A stretch of DNA of 9,269 nt. Source: UBA1146 sp050256555 (GTDB lineage Bacteria > Planctomycetota > UBA8108 > UBA1146). The notes below the pieces were generated by a model. That model did no database searches and was not told the DNA's origin. It saw nothing but the letters and a program-made list of their open reading frames with translations. The stretch spans positions 1 to 9,269 of the forward strand of contig JBBWWC010000030.1 in NCBI GenBank assembly GCA_050256555.1. The letters run 5' to 3'. Shown one piece after another: positions 1 to 7,237 of this stretch. The position numbers and the translations under genes were made by a program. Positions within the stretch are counted from its first letter, which is position 1, and each line of letters begins with the position of its first letter.

Positions 1-5
1 CGCTG

Positions 6-1691
6 ATGAGTAACGACCCGCAGGAAGTGATCTTCCAGGTTCAAGATCTCCATCGTTCTTTCGGAGCCAAGGATGTACTCAAGGGAGTCACCCTGGGGTT
101 TTTCCGTGGAGCAAAGATCGGCTTGATTGGTGTCAACGGCAGTGGCAAATCAACTCTGTTGAAAATCATTGCTGGAGTTGACGATGGCTACGATGGAACG
201 GTGACTCTCGCCAAGGACGCATCGATTGGCTATGTTCCTCAGGAACCGGTTCTTGATGAATCGAAAACGGTTCGTGAAAATGTTGAACTAGGTGCTGCGG
301 GTGTGCGCAAGCTACTGGATGATTACAACGCAGTGACTGAATCTCTGGCTGAAGATCTTTCAGAAAAAGATACCCAAAAAGCGTATGATCTGATGGCCGA
401 GCTTCAGGAGAAGATCGATGCTTCGGATGCCTGGGAAATTGACAGACAAATCGATCAGGCGATGCATGCATTGAGCTGTCCTCCTGGTGATTCTGCGGTA
501 GGGCATCTGTCTGGGGGAGAGAAGCGCAGGGTTGCTCTGTGTCGAACTTTGCTTTCACACCCTGATATATTGTTGCTAGACGAACCGACCAACCATCTCG
601 ATGCCGATACTGTCGCCTGGTTGGAGCGTCATCTGGCAAACTTCAGGGGTACGGTTCTTCTGATTACTCACGACCGTTACTTTCTCGACAACGTGGTCGG
701 CTGGATGCTGGAGATGGATCGAGGTCGAGGAAATCCATTTGAAGGTAACTACAGTCAGTATCTCGAACAGAAGTCGAAGCAGCTTGATGTCGAAAAACGC
801 CATGAGGAAGACCGCCAGAAGTTGCTCAACAAGGAGCTGGAGTGGATTCGCCAGACCCCCAAGGCTCGGGCTACAAAAAGCAAGGCGCGGGTCGAGTCAT
901 TCCATCGATTACAGGAGCAGGTTTACGAGTCGCGTAAGGAATTGCCGGCACTGGTGATTCCTTGTGAGACAAGACTGGGAGACAAGGTTCTCGATGTCAA
1001 AGAGATGTCAAAGGGCTTTGATGGTCGGGTGTTGTTTGAGAACCTTAGCTTTTCTCTGCGTCCGGGATCCATCGTTGGGGTCATCGGTCCCAACGGGGCC
1101 GGAAAGACGACATTGATGCGTCTCGTGGCCGGACTCGATAACCCTGACAAAGGAACTGTGGAACTGGGCTCGACCGTCGAGATCTGTTTTGCTGATCAGA
1201 GTCGCCAAGATCTTGATGATAATAAAACCATTTACGACAACATTGCCGAGGGTTACGACGTTTTCAATGTCGGAAAATTAGAAGTTCAGAGTCGAGCCTA
1301 CGTGGCGCGATTCGGCTTTACCGGGGATGACCAGGAAAAAAAAGTCGGACATTGTTCCGGCGGAATGCGCAATCGCGTGCAGATGGCCAAGATGCTTCGA
1401 CGCGGTGGAAATTTGGTAATCCTCGATGAACCGACTAACGATCTCGACATCCCAACATTACGTTTGCTCGAAGAGGCACTGGAAGCATTGCCTGGTTGTG
1501 GGGTAGTCGTCAGTCACGACCGTTATTTCCTCGATCGAGTTGCGACTCATATCCTTGCTCTGGATGGTGAAGGTCATGGTCGTTTCTTCGAAGGATCGTA
1601 TCAGGTTTATGCCGAACGGATGCGTCAGGAGCGAATCGAGCGTGGCGAAGATCCTGATCTTCCACGGGGTGTGCATCGCCGATTTGCCTGA
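6..1691 (+). CDS. ettA: Energy-dependent translational throttle protein EttA (ABC-F ATPase)
   Basis: A soluble twin-ATPase protein of the ABC-F class. In the family, EttA binds the ribosomal E site and gates the first steps of elongation according to the ATP/ADP ratio. The 561 residues match the usual EttA length (about 555) and are colinear with it. The first ATPase has Walker A GVNGSGKST (42-50), an EttA-type arm insertion (about 95-145), signature LSGGE (168-172), Walker B ending at Glu193 and switch His222. The linker (about 250-320) contains the EttA-like ELEWIRQ. The second ATPase has GPNGAGKTT (361-369), Walker B ending at Glu475 and His504. Its signature is odd: CSGGM (450-454) instead of LSGGE. 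There is no long C-terminal coiled coil, which argues against Uup. The ATG at 6 overlaps a TGA at 4-6, so an upstream gene may end there, but too little sequence is present to see a ribosome binding site. Family assignment is firm; throttling activity is inferred. Confidence 0.93.
   Translation: MSNDPQEVIFQVQDLHRSFGAKDVLKGVTLGFFRGAKIGLIGVNGSGKSTLLKIIAGVDDGYDGTVTLAKDASIGYVPQEPVLDESKTVRENVELGAAGVRKLLDDYNAVTESLAEDLSEKDTQKAYDLMAELQEKIDASDAWEIDRQIDQAMHALSCPPGDSAVGHLSGGEKRRVALCRTLLSHPDILLLDEPTNHLDADTVAWLERHLANFRGTVLLITHDRYFLDNVVGWMLEMDRGRGNPFEGNYSQYLEQKSKQLDVEKRHEEDRQKLLNKELEWIRQTPKARATKSKARVESFHRLQEQVYESRKELPALVIPCETRLGDKVLDVKEMSKGFDGRVLFENLSFSLRPGSIVGVIGPNGAGKTTLMRLVAGLDNPDKGTVELGSTVEICFADQSRQDLDDNKTIYDNIAEGYDVFNVGKLEVQSRAYVARFGFTGDDQEKKVGHCSGGMRNRVQMAKMLRRGGNLVILDEPTNDLDIPTLRLLEEALEALPGCGVVVSHDRYFLDRVATHILALDGEGHGRFFEGSYQVYAERMRQERIERGEDPDLPRGVHRRFA
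1641..1666. repeat. Imperfect inverted repeat at the convergent gene junction
   Basis: GAAGATC and GATCTTC lie head to head around a 2-nt centre (CT). They are flanked by a further CGTG/CACG match, with two unpaired bases (GC) on the left arm. This gives an 11-bp imperfect hairpin. It lies inside the last codons of ettA and about 28 nt beyond the stop of the convergent lipoprotein gene. No T-run follows on either strand, so it is not a classical intrinsic terminator. It could slow polymerase or protect a 3' end, or it may be a chance product of the coding sequence. Confidence 0.3.
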
Positions 1692-1693
1692 TC

Positions 1694-4600
1694 CTAGTCC
1701 TGTCGAGTGTTCCACAGAGTCTGGTATTCGGTTCTATCGGGGGCAGGGTCCTCTGGCAGCGGTGGATACTGACTCATGCCTCGAAAGGGAAGAGGGCCGA
1801 CAGCATCTTTGGCACCTGTCAGAGGATCAAGATCTTTACACCAGCCAAAGGTGTCGAGTAGCCATGTGCGAGTCCAGCCTTCTTCTAGCACGGGAAGCTT
1901 TGATGCGTCGTATTCCAGAAGTAATTCATCTCCGCCTCCGATGATGACGAATCGATCATCAATTTTTGTTATCAACTCGTCGACGCGGCCATGCCTGGTT
2001 ACGAGACCTTTCTCCATGGCGCGATAATCGAGAGTGGGATCACGTTCAGCGTAGTGATAGGTGGCCGGGAGTTGTCCATCGTCACTATATTCACGTGGGT
2101 AGCCGCCGTCGCGTAGCAGGGCCGAGTGAAGCGGAATCGTATGGACCTGACTTTTCGGGGTTTCCTTTATCGAGGCAAGGAAGATCTGGTCCCAGTAAAG
2201 CTCCAGGTTTGATTCGATACGAAATTCTCGTGCTCCCTGGTCAATCAGGTCACTAACATCGAGAACCATTTTTTTTGGCATTCCAGCTGGATAGCCGATT
2301 TCTTTGCCATGAAGTTTCCATGGCTCATCGGAGTTTTTGCGCCAACGGAATGTCGGAGCAGAGAGTCTTTTTGATCCTTGCCAGGCAGCGAAGTTAATTC
2401 GGGAGTAGGGGTACTCAACCCAGCCATCGAGTAGCAAGGCAATCCTTTGACCCGCTGGAACCCGGTCAAAGGAAAATTCCCAGACCTGATCTTCACAGTA
2501 CCCGACGAGATCGGGGACCAGCGAACGAGGACCTGCGTAGATCCGGTCGACTTCTAGCACGCGATCGATATCCAGATCTCCATCGGCATCGCGCAACGTT
2601 GAGGGGAAAACAATCTGATCATGGCGAACCAGTATCGGATCACCAGAAGGTGGGGTTCCTTTTATCGGAAAAAATTCTTCGGGATAGCAAGCCGAGGTAG
2701 CTGGATGATCGACCGCCAGTAGTTTGAGCTGGTCGGCATAGCAGATCTCTTGCATCGGCTCCATGATGCTCAGCTGTAGGCGCTGTCCAACCTGCTGGAG
2801 AGATTCGGGGGCGATACGAACCACTTCTGTGGGTTCCGGAGGGGCGTATTCATCAGGTCCGATCCATGCTCCTAATCCACCGCCGCCCATGAAGTCAGTG
2901 ATGAAGTTCCAGTTTTTTCCATCGAAGGTGAAAAGTACCGGGCAGGAAGAAGATTTCCTCTGCACTTCTTCAATTTCCTGGCACTGATCTACTGGCACCT
3001 TGATTTCTGCCTGCAAAACGCCATCGGGCCAATCAATGATGAGGCTGTTGATTTCCGATGAGGTATTTATTCCCACTACGACTGGCAGTAGTCCACGAGC
3101 ATTTTTTCCGGAGCTCCCCTCCTGAAAGGCGAGAACTGTAAGTCCTGGGGTGCGTAGTTCGAGTCTCGCGCCGAATCCTAGAAGGTTAGTTCTTCGATCA
3201 TCTCCATCGCGGCGGCCTCCGAGATGAGTACGTAATGAATGCAGTTGATGTTTTTCGATCTCCAGGTTGTTTCGGAGTAACCAGAGGGACCCGTCAAGTT
3301 TTTCAAAAATGAGATCTGGGTCTCCATCTCCATCTACATCACCGGCAACAATGTTTTGAGCGCCTGGCAAAATTCTGTCGGACAGCGCTAGCGACTGATT
3401 CGCGCGATGAAGAATGTAGGTTTGCGATGGTGTTCCCAGCAGCAGCTCCTGACTTCCATCCAGGTCGAGGTCGGCAGCTGTTACGGTACGAAAGGTTTTG
3501 GAAGTAATTTCTTGATTCAGCACCACTTCGTCCTGGAAGAGGGCTTGTCCCGGTGCCGTCGTGAAAGAACCGGTGTAGGCGAAAATTCGCAGTTTTCCAT
3601 CCTGCAGGACCACTAACTCCTGGCCGAGGTTTTCGTCGAGATCGACCAGTAGGCCTGCATCGATGTTCACGGCCTCGATCCCCAACAGTGGTCTTTGCTC
3701 GGGGTCTTCCTGATACTTCCACTGCGGTGCTCCGGAGATCCACGACAGAGTGTCTCCTGCCAGCAGCAGATCAGGGTCTCGATCATTATCTAGATCTCGG
3801 ACTGCAATGATGCGCTCGATCTTCTTGGTGGCACCCAAAGAAGGAGATTCTTCGATGGAGCGAAAAGATCGACCTTCGTTGAGGGCAAGTTTCACGGGTC
3901 CGTTGCTGTCGGCAAGGAGAAGATCGAGATCACCTTCCATATCGATGTCTGCAAGAAGTAGATCCGTGGCGATTACAGGAAGTGTTGAGATGGATTCGCT
4001 GAATGAAGGTGTGCGACCTTCTTCTCCTCGGCGAATATCTACCTTGTTTTGATACGAGATGGCTAAATCAGCGATGCCGTCTTCATCCACATCACCTACT
4101 GCGAAACAGATAGCATTCTTCAAGGCTGGAATCTCTGCGATCTGAATCGGCGATTGATTCAGATCATAAGAAGCTGGGTCGAGACCAGCGATCCAGAGAT
4201 CTGGATTGCAGTCGAGGTCGGCATCGACCAGGGCAAATGGCGGTGCTCCTCCTTCGTGCGGCGCAGTGATCTGGATGAGATCTGGAATCTCGTTGGTATC
4301 GAAAATGTGTCGAGAGTTACTGACACGGCTCCAGTCTCGAATGGCTTCGGCGATCTTGCCTTGTTCTGTGTATTTGTTGCTATGAGATCGACCAAGGCCA
4401 GTTGTTTCCAGATCACGAAAAGTGGCCAGGGCACGATCTGCATCTTCGGTTCTGCCGGCTCGCCGCCACGCTAGCTGCAAGTTATTCCATGCTCCGCGAA
4501 TGGTTGGATCGATTTGCGCCGCCATTTCGAAATGTGGAAGCGATTGCTCTCGACGATCGGTTCGAATCAGCCCTATCGCAACCTGATAATGGCAGTCTGG

Positions 4601-5011
4601 ATCTCTACTTTTCAAGCGAAGCGCATTCTGGAATTCTTCGAGGGCAAGAGTCTCTTCACCGAGAAAACGATGAATGAGTCCGATGCTGTAGGCGACCTTG
4701 GCCTGGTTAGATTTTAAACCTCTGGCGATCTTCAGGTTCTCGAGTGCTCGATCTACTCCACTTTCTGCCTGGTTCAATTGTGAGATCGAAAGATTGAAGC
4801 GAGGTACATATTCTGTTGGTACCTGATCGACAAGTTTTTGCAGAACCTTTTCTGCATCTTCGAATTTGTGCTGTGAAATGAGATTGAGTCCATCGAGATG
4901 CAGTTTCAACAGATCAGAGGTGGGAGCTTTATTTTTCTGAGTACAGCCGATGAGATTCATCATTATCATGATCAATAACAAAGTGCCAAAGCCTTTGAGA
5001 TTTGTCCTCAT
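1694..5011 (-). CDS. Large lipoprotein: TPR, seven FG-GAP/VCBS repeats, ASPIC/UnbV and a novel C-terminus
   Basis: An envelope lipoprotein of about 1,105 residues, function unknown. The signal peptide is MRTNLKG, a hydrophobic stretch, then lipobox LIGC with the acylated Cys at 23. Residues about 33-225 are helical TPR-like repeats. Residues about 255-580 carry seven Asp-rich calcium-loop motifs (near 263, 307, 355, 406, 457, 514 and 558), such as GDVDGDGDPD, 44-57 residues apart. That fits a seven-bladed FG-GAP/VCBS propeller. Residues about 612-668 resemble ASPIC/UnbV, with GFGARLE and DWPDG. The final 400 residues open with CPVLFTFDGKNWNF and a GGGG run, and I assign them no domain. The ATG at 5011 is preferred over one seven codons upstream (5032): AGGGGG sits 5 nt before it and the signal peptide then begins properly. 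Such proteins usually bind partners or glycans at the surface; that role here is inference. It lies 133 bp behind the SDR gene and may have its own promoter. Confidence 0.85.
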   Translation of the reverse strand: MRTNLKGFGTLLLIMIMMNLIGCTQKNKAPTSDLLKLHLDGLNLISQHKFEDAEKVLQKLVDQVPTEYVPRFNLSISQLNQAESGVDRALENLKIARGLKSNQAKVAYSIGLIHRFLGEETLALEEFQNALRLKSRDPDCHYQVAIGLIRTDRREQSLPHFEMAAQIDPTIRGAWNNLQLAWRRAGRTEDADRALATFRDLETTGLGRSHSNKYTEQGKIAEAIRDWSRVSNSRHIFDTNEIPDLIQITAPHEGGAPPFALVDADLDCNPDLWIAGLDPASYDLNQSPIQIAEIPALKNAICFAVGDVDEDGIADLAISYQNKVDIRRGEEGRTPSFSESISTLPVIATDLLLADIDMEGDLDLLLADSNGPVKLALNEGRSFRSIEESPSLGATKKIERIIAVRDLDNDRDPDLLLAGDTLSWISGAPQWKYQEDPEQRPLLGIEAVNIDAGLLVDLDENLGQELVVLQDGKLRIFAYTGSFTTAPGQALFQDEVVLNQEITSKTFRTVTAADLDLDGSQELLLGTPSQTYILHRANQSLALSDRILPGAQNIVAGDVDGDGDPDLIFEKLDGSLWLLRNNLEIEKHQLHSLRTHLGGRRDGDDRRTNLLGFGARLELRTPGLTVLAFQEGSSGKNARGLLPVVVGINTSSEINSLIIDWPDGVLQAEIKVPVDQCQEIEEVQRKSSSCPVLFTFDGKNWNFITDFMGGGGLGAWIGPDEYAPPEPTEVVRIAPESLQQVGQRLQLSIMEPMQEICYADQLKLLAVDHPATSACYPEEFFPIKGTPPSGDPILVRHDQIVFPSTLRDADGDLDIDRVLEVDRIYAGPRSLVPDLVGYCEDQVWEFSFDRVPAGQRIALLLDGWVEYPYSRINFAAWQGSKRLSAPTFRWRKNSDEPWKLHGKEIGYPAGMPKKMVLDVSDLIDQGAREFRIESNLELYWDQIFLASIKETPKSQVHTIPLHSALLRDGGYPREYSDDGQLPATYHYAERDPTLDYRAMEKGLVTRHGRVDELITKIDDRFVIIGGGDELLLEYDASKLPVLEEGWTRTWLLDTFGWCKDLDPLTGAKDAVGPLPFRGMSQYPPLPEDPAPDRTEYQTLWNTRQD

Positions 5012-5016
5012 CGAAT

Positions 5017-5022
5017 CCCCCT
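5017..5022 (-). promoter_or_regulatory. Ribosome binding site deciding the lipoprotein start
   Basis: On the minus strand AGGGGG is followed by a 5-nt spacer (ATTCG) and the ATG at 5011-5009. The upstream in-frame ATG (5032-5030) is preceded by an AT-rich stretch with no purine-rich site. Starting at 5011 also removes a non-signal-like extension (MGTQGDS) from a lipoprotein signal peptide. Confidence 0.6.
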
Positions 5023-5044
5023 GAGTTCCCATTTAACACGATAA

Positions 5045-5063
5045 GCAATGCAGGCATGGTTGC
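5045..5063 (-). repeat. Small hairpin between the SDR and lipoprotein genes
   Basis: GCAA and TTGC enclose ATGC and GCAT, giving an 8-bp stem with a 2-nt bulge and a tight loop on the minus strand. It is followed by only a weak T-containing stretch (TTATCG). A second GAAGCG/CGCTTC pair lies nearby at 5077-5097. Either could weakly attenuate read-through from the SDR gene into the lipoprotein gene, but neither has a proper T-tract. The rest of the 133-bp gap (5012-5144) shows no clear promoter. Confidence 0.25.
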
Positions 5064-5144
5064 GGCAGACAGTTTAGAAGCGTCTTTACATCGCTTCCAG
5101 CTTTGTTGATCAGATCGGCTGAAAGCGGTTCTGAACTGATTTTT

Positions 5145-6125
5145 TTATCGAAATTTACGGTACTTCGAGAGTTGGTTGCGGATCGCAGCGGGTAGATCTG
5201 GATGGGCAAATCGGTATCCCTCATCCAGCAGTCGTTGTGGAACGACACGAGCCCCCTGGAGGATCAGTTGTTGGCCCATCTCCCCGAATAGTAGGCGAAT
5301 CAGGAAGCTGGGGACGGGTGGGGCTACTGGCCGTCTGAGGGCTGTGGCAAGTGTCGCTGTGAAGTCACTGTTTCGAACACTTCCGGGTGCTGTGCAGTTG
5401 AGTACGCCTCCGAGTCCTGTATCAAGAAGTTCCTGGTAGATGATCTCGATCAGATCATCCAGGTCTATCCAGCTCATCCATTGTCTTCCAGAACCGATTC
5501 GACTTCCCAGGCACAACCGAAACAACGGCAGGAGCCGTTGTAAGATTCCGCCAGCTGGTGAAAGTACCAGGCCGATTCTGAGATGGGAGACTCGAGTACC
5601 GATGGCTTCCAGTGGCGTTGAAGCATTTTCCCAATCACGACAAAGATCGCCGAGGAACCCCTCGGCGATGGGAGAACTTTCTGTCATCGGAACATCGGTC
5701 TGACTCGAATAGATTCCAATAGCACTGGCACTGATAAAATATTTAGGAGCCGAAGAGAGTCGTTGTATTAGGCCGACAAGATTTTCAGTTGCCTTGACTC
5801 GACTGGATCGCAGGGAGGTTTTTCTTGCGCTATTCCAGCGGCTCTCCGCAATATTTTCTCCTGCAAGATGAATTACAGCATCAATGTTTTCGAAAGCATC
5901 TTGTTCGTGGCGAGGAATGTTTTCTGGAAAATCCTGAGGTCGCCAGCGAATCTCATTTTGGTTCTGCGGTTCTCTTCTCACTGCACGAATTACGCGTTGA
6001 CCACGTGATTCGAGAACTGAAATTAACCTGGATCCGACAAGGCCAGAGGATCCCGTGATCAGTACGGTACGGGAATCAGCAACGTGGGAGTCGAGACTGA
6101 GTTTTTTGGATGGAGCACTACTCAT
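5145..6125 (-). CDS. TIGR01777-family NAD(P)-dependent SDR epimerase (YfcH-like)
   Basis: A cytoplasmic Rossmann-fold protein of the atypical extended SDR group (TIGR01777/YfcH), whose substrates are mostly unknown. Numbered from the chosen start (326 residues), the dinucleotide loop is TGSSGLVG (24-31). It is followed by family blocks LAGENIAESRW (about 87-97), SASAIGIY (132-139), WMSWIDLDDL (216-225) and LNCTAPGSV. A DUF1731-type tail includes LILQGARVVPQRLL. Length is normal for the family (about 300). The first in-frame ATG lies 14 codons upstream (6167) inside the preceding gene. I chose 6125 because AGGGA sits 5 nt before it and the Rossmann strand still has a reasonable lead-in. The regulator's stop codon TAG overlaps this site, so the two genes are probably co-transcribed and translationally coupled. 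Known LitR-type light-response loci often carry such an SDR, so a role in light or oxidative response is plausible but inferred. Confidence 0.88.
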   Translation of the reverse strand: MSSAPSKKLSLDSHVADSRTVLITGSSGLVGSRLISVLESRGQRVIRAVRREPQNQNEIRWRPQDFPENIPRHEQDAFENIDAVIHLAGENIAESRWNSARKTSLRSSRVKATENLVGLIQRLSSAPKYFISASAIGIYSSQTDVPMTESSPIAEGFLGDLCRDWENASTPLEAIGTRVSHLRIGLVLSPAGGILQRLLPLFRLCLGSRIGSGRQWMSWIDLDDLIEIIYQELLDTGLGGVLNCTAPGSVRNSDFTATLATALRRPVAPPVPSFLIRLLFGEMGQQLILQGARVVPQRLLDEGYRFAHPDLPAAIRNQLSKYRKFR

Positions 6126-6130
6126 TTTTG

Positions 6131-6135
6131 TCCCT
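6131..6135 (-). promoter_or_regulatory. Ribosome binding site of the SDR gene, overlapping the regulator stop
   Basis: The minus strand reads TAGGGACAAAAATG. The TAG is the stop of the MerR-type gene (6136-6134), its last two bases begin the AGGGA site, and a 5-nt spacer leads to ATG at 6125. This overlap supports the downstream start and suggests that ribosomes ending on the regulator help start the SDR. Confidence 0.6.
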
Positions 6136-7069
6136 AGACTTTGGCTCGCAAGCCCAGCCCTTTGCAAAACTGCGAAAATTGCTCGAGCGAAGAAAATGCG
6201 ACCACATTGGGGATTGGTTTTTTGAGCAGGTTTCTACTTTGTCGGCCACCAATGGCCAAGACGGTACCTATTTCTTGTAGCTTTTCGGCCAGTACATGGA
6301 CTTTCTTTTTGAGCTCCGGTAGTGGTTCTTTTGAAGTGATTGATAACCAGGACAGCTTTGGTTTTTCTTCGTTGCAGAAATGCTGAAGCGAATCAATCGG
6401 TAGATCCGGACCGAGGTTAATGCTTCGCAATCCAATATCCTGCAGTACCAGAGAAACCATTGCGGTTGGAATTCGGTAAGGATCTCCTGAGGGAGATCCG
6501 CCAATCGCGAAGATATTTTCCGGTGTTTTCGGTAGTAGGGTTTGCAGGACCGCCAGGCTCTCGATGACGAGTTGGGAAGAAGCATGCTCTTTGGCGATGG
6601 CGTGCGGACCATCAGTCCAGTTCATTCCGATCTGAGCCAGTACCGGGACGATGACCTCCTGAAAGAGATCCAAAAGGGGCATGCCTCCGATGAAGAGTCC
6701 CAGGATGATATCGCGAGAGTTGCTGAAAGCATTTTGCTCCAGTGACTCGAGCAACAAATCGTGGGGCAACTTCTGGCCTTCAATGGCTTGGTAGTTGAGA
6801 AGCGGGGGGAGTCCAAGAATGGAGGGATTCCGCATTGGAATTCGTTGCGCGCGTGACATCTCGACCGCATTCGAGATGGAGAAGCGGCGGTGGCCACCTG
6901 GTGTTCTTTCTGTGAGGAGCATTCCTTTGTCGGCCCAGCGTTTGAGAGTTGAAGAACTCACGCCGAAGGCTTGCGAAAGAGTAGTGGGACTTACATAACC
7001 ATCCATAGAAGTGATCATATTGATCAGTTTGCTGAATTCCAGTCCTCCTTCTTCGATCATGTAAGTCAT
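6134..7069 (-). CDS. MerR-type regulator with a degenerate cobalamin-binding domain (LitR/CarH-like)
   Basis: A DNA-binding transcription factor of 311 residues. The N-terminus has a MerR helix-turn-helix and wing (25-73: YVSPTTLSQAF, STLKRWADKG, TPGGHRRF). Residues about 105-175 match the helical capping domain of CarH/LitR light sensors, including the W-x9-EH signature (Trp151, Glu161, His162). Residues about 185-308 form a B12-type Rossmann domain with SIT (243-245) and GG (274-275). The lower-ligand motif D-x-H-x-x-G instead reads D196-P-Y198-R-I-P201, so the cobalt-binding His is Tyr. The residue after Trp151 is Thr, where CarH is remembered to have a second cobalt-ligating His. Cobalamin binding may therefore be lost or altered. 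Family members repress pigment and photoprotection genes in the dark. No ribosome binding site precedes the ATG at 7069; starts at 7060, 7045 or 7006 would also keep the domain, and a leaderless message is possible. It heads an operon with the SDR gene. Confidence 0.85.
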   Translation of the reverse strand: MTYMIEEGGLEFSKLINMITSMDGYVSPTTLSQAFGVSSSTLKRWADKGMLLTERTPGGHRRFSISNAVEMSRAQRIPMRNPSILGLPPLLNYQAIEGQKLPHDLLLESLEQNAFSNSRDIILGLFIGGMPLLDLFQEVIVPVLAQIGMNWTDGPHAIAKEHASSQLVIESLAVLQTLLPKTPENIFAIGGSPSGDPYRIPTAMVSLVLQDIGLRSINLGPDLPIDSLQHFCNEEKPKLSWLSITSKEPLPELKKKVHVLAEKLQEIGTVLAIGGRQSRNLLKKPIPNVVAFSSLEQFSQFCKGLGLRAKV

Positions 7070-7098
7070 GTAAATATATGTATTTATATAATAATTGT
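7059..7098 (-). promoter_or_regulatory. AT-rich promoter/operator region of the MerR-type gene
   Basis: A strongly AT-rich patch in otherwise mixed sequence covers the 5' end of the regulator. On the minus strand TACAT occurs three times (7082-7078, 7072-7068, 7063-7059) at 10- and 9-bp steps, so on nearly the same helix face. CarH operators are known to be direct repeats near helical spacing, so autoregulation is plausible. The same patch holds the inverted repeat TAAATA-cata-TATTTA and -10-like TATAAA and TATATT, with no convincing -35. The rest of the 168-bp gap to the dehydratase gene (7070-7237) has a near direct repeat GCGATTTGG/GCGATTGG (7126-7148) and no clear terminator. Sequence patterns are seen; operator function is inferred. 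Confidence 0.4.
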
Positions 7099-7237
7099 GG
7101 TCTGTGCGGCATCGCTTCTTTTGGGGCGATTTGGAAAAGTGCGATTGGTTTGACCACTTTGGCTAGGGGGGTGGTTCTACGGGACTGGCATGTCTGCTGA
7201 TCAGGAGTCTTTTTTCGAGTCGAGACTGGGGGCGCAA

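Noticed and set aside
1540..1944. 134-codon plus-strand frame bridging the end of ettA and the lipoprotein gene
   Set aside because: It runs in a different frame from ettA and antisense to the lipoprotein C-terminus, with no domain or ribosome site.
3339..3743. 134-codon minus-strand frame inside the lipoprotein gene
   Set aside because: It is an alternate frame of a long gene with clear domains, is rich in Arg/Pro/Gly and resembles no protein.
5033..5248. 71-codon minus-strand frame between the SDR and lipoprotein genes
   Set aside because: Most of it overlaps the SDR coding end in another frame, it has no recognisable domain, and its tail is the spacer itself.
7041..7056. AGGAGG on the minus strand within codons 6-9 of the MerR-type gene, resembling a strong ribosome binding site
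   Set aside because: No in-frame start codon follows at a workable distance (the next ATG is about 20 nt away), and GAA-GAA-GGA-GGA is an ordinary Glu/Gly coding run.
7111..7160. ATCGC/GCGAT and ACCAC/GTGGT short inverted repeats in the dehydratase-regulator spacer
   Set aside because: The stems are only 5 bp with loops of 10 or more bases, easily met by chance.
7205..7226. T-run after GAGTC near the end of the dehydratase gene as a terminator
   Set aside because: The T-run is on the plus strand, so it reads as A on the transcribed minus strand, and the AGTCT/AGACT pairing spans the run rather than preceding it.
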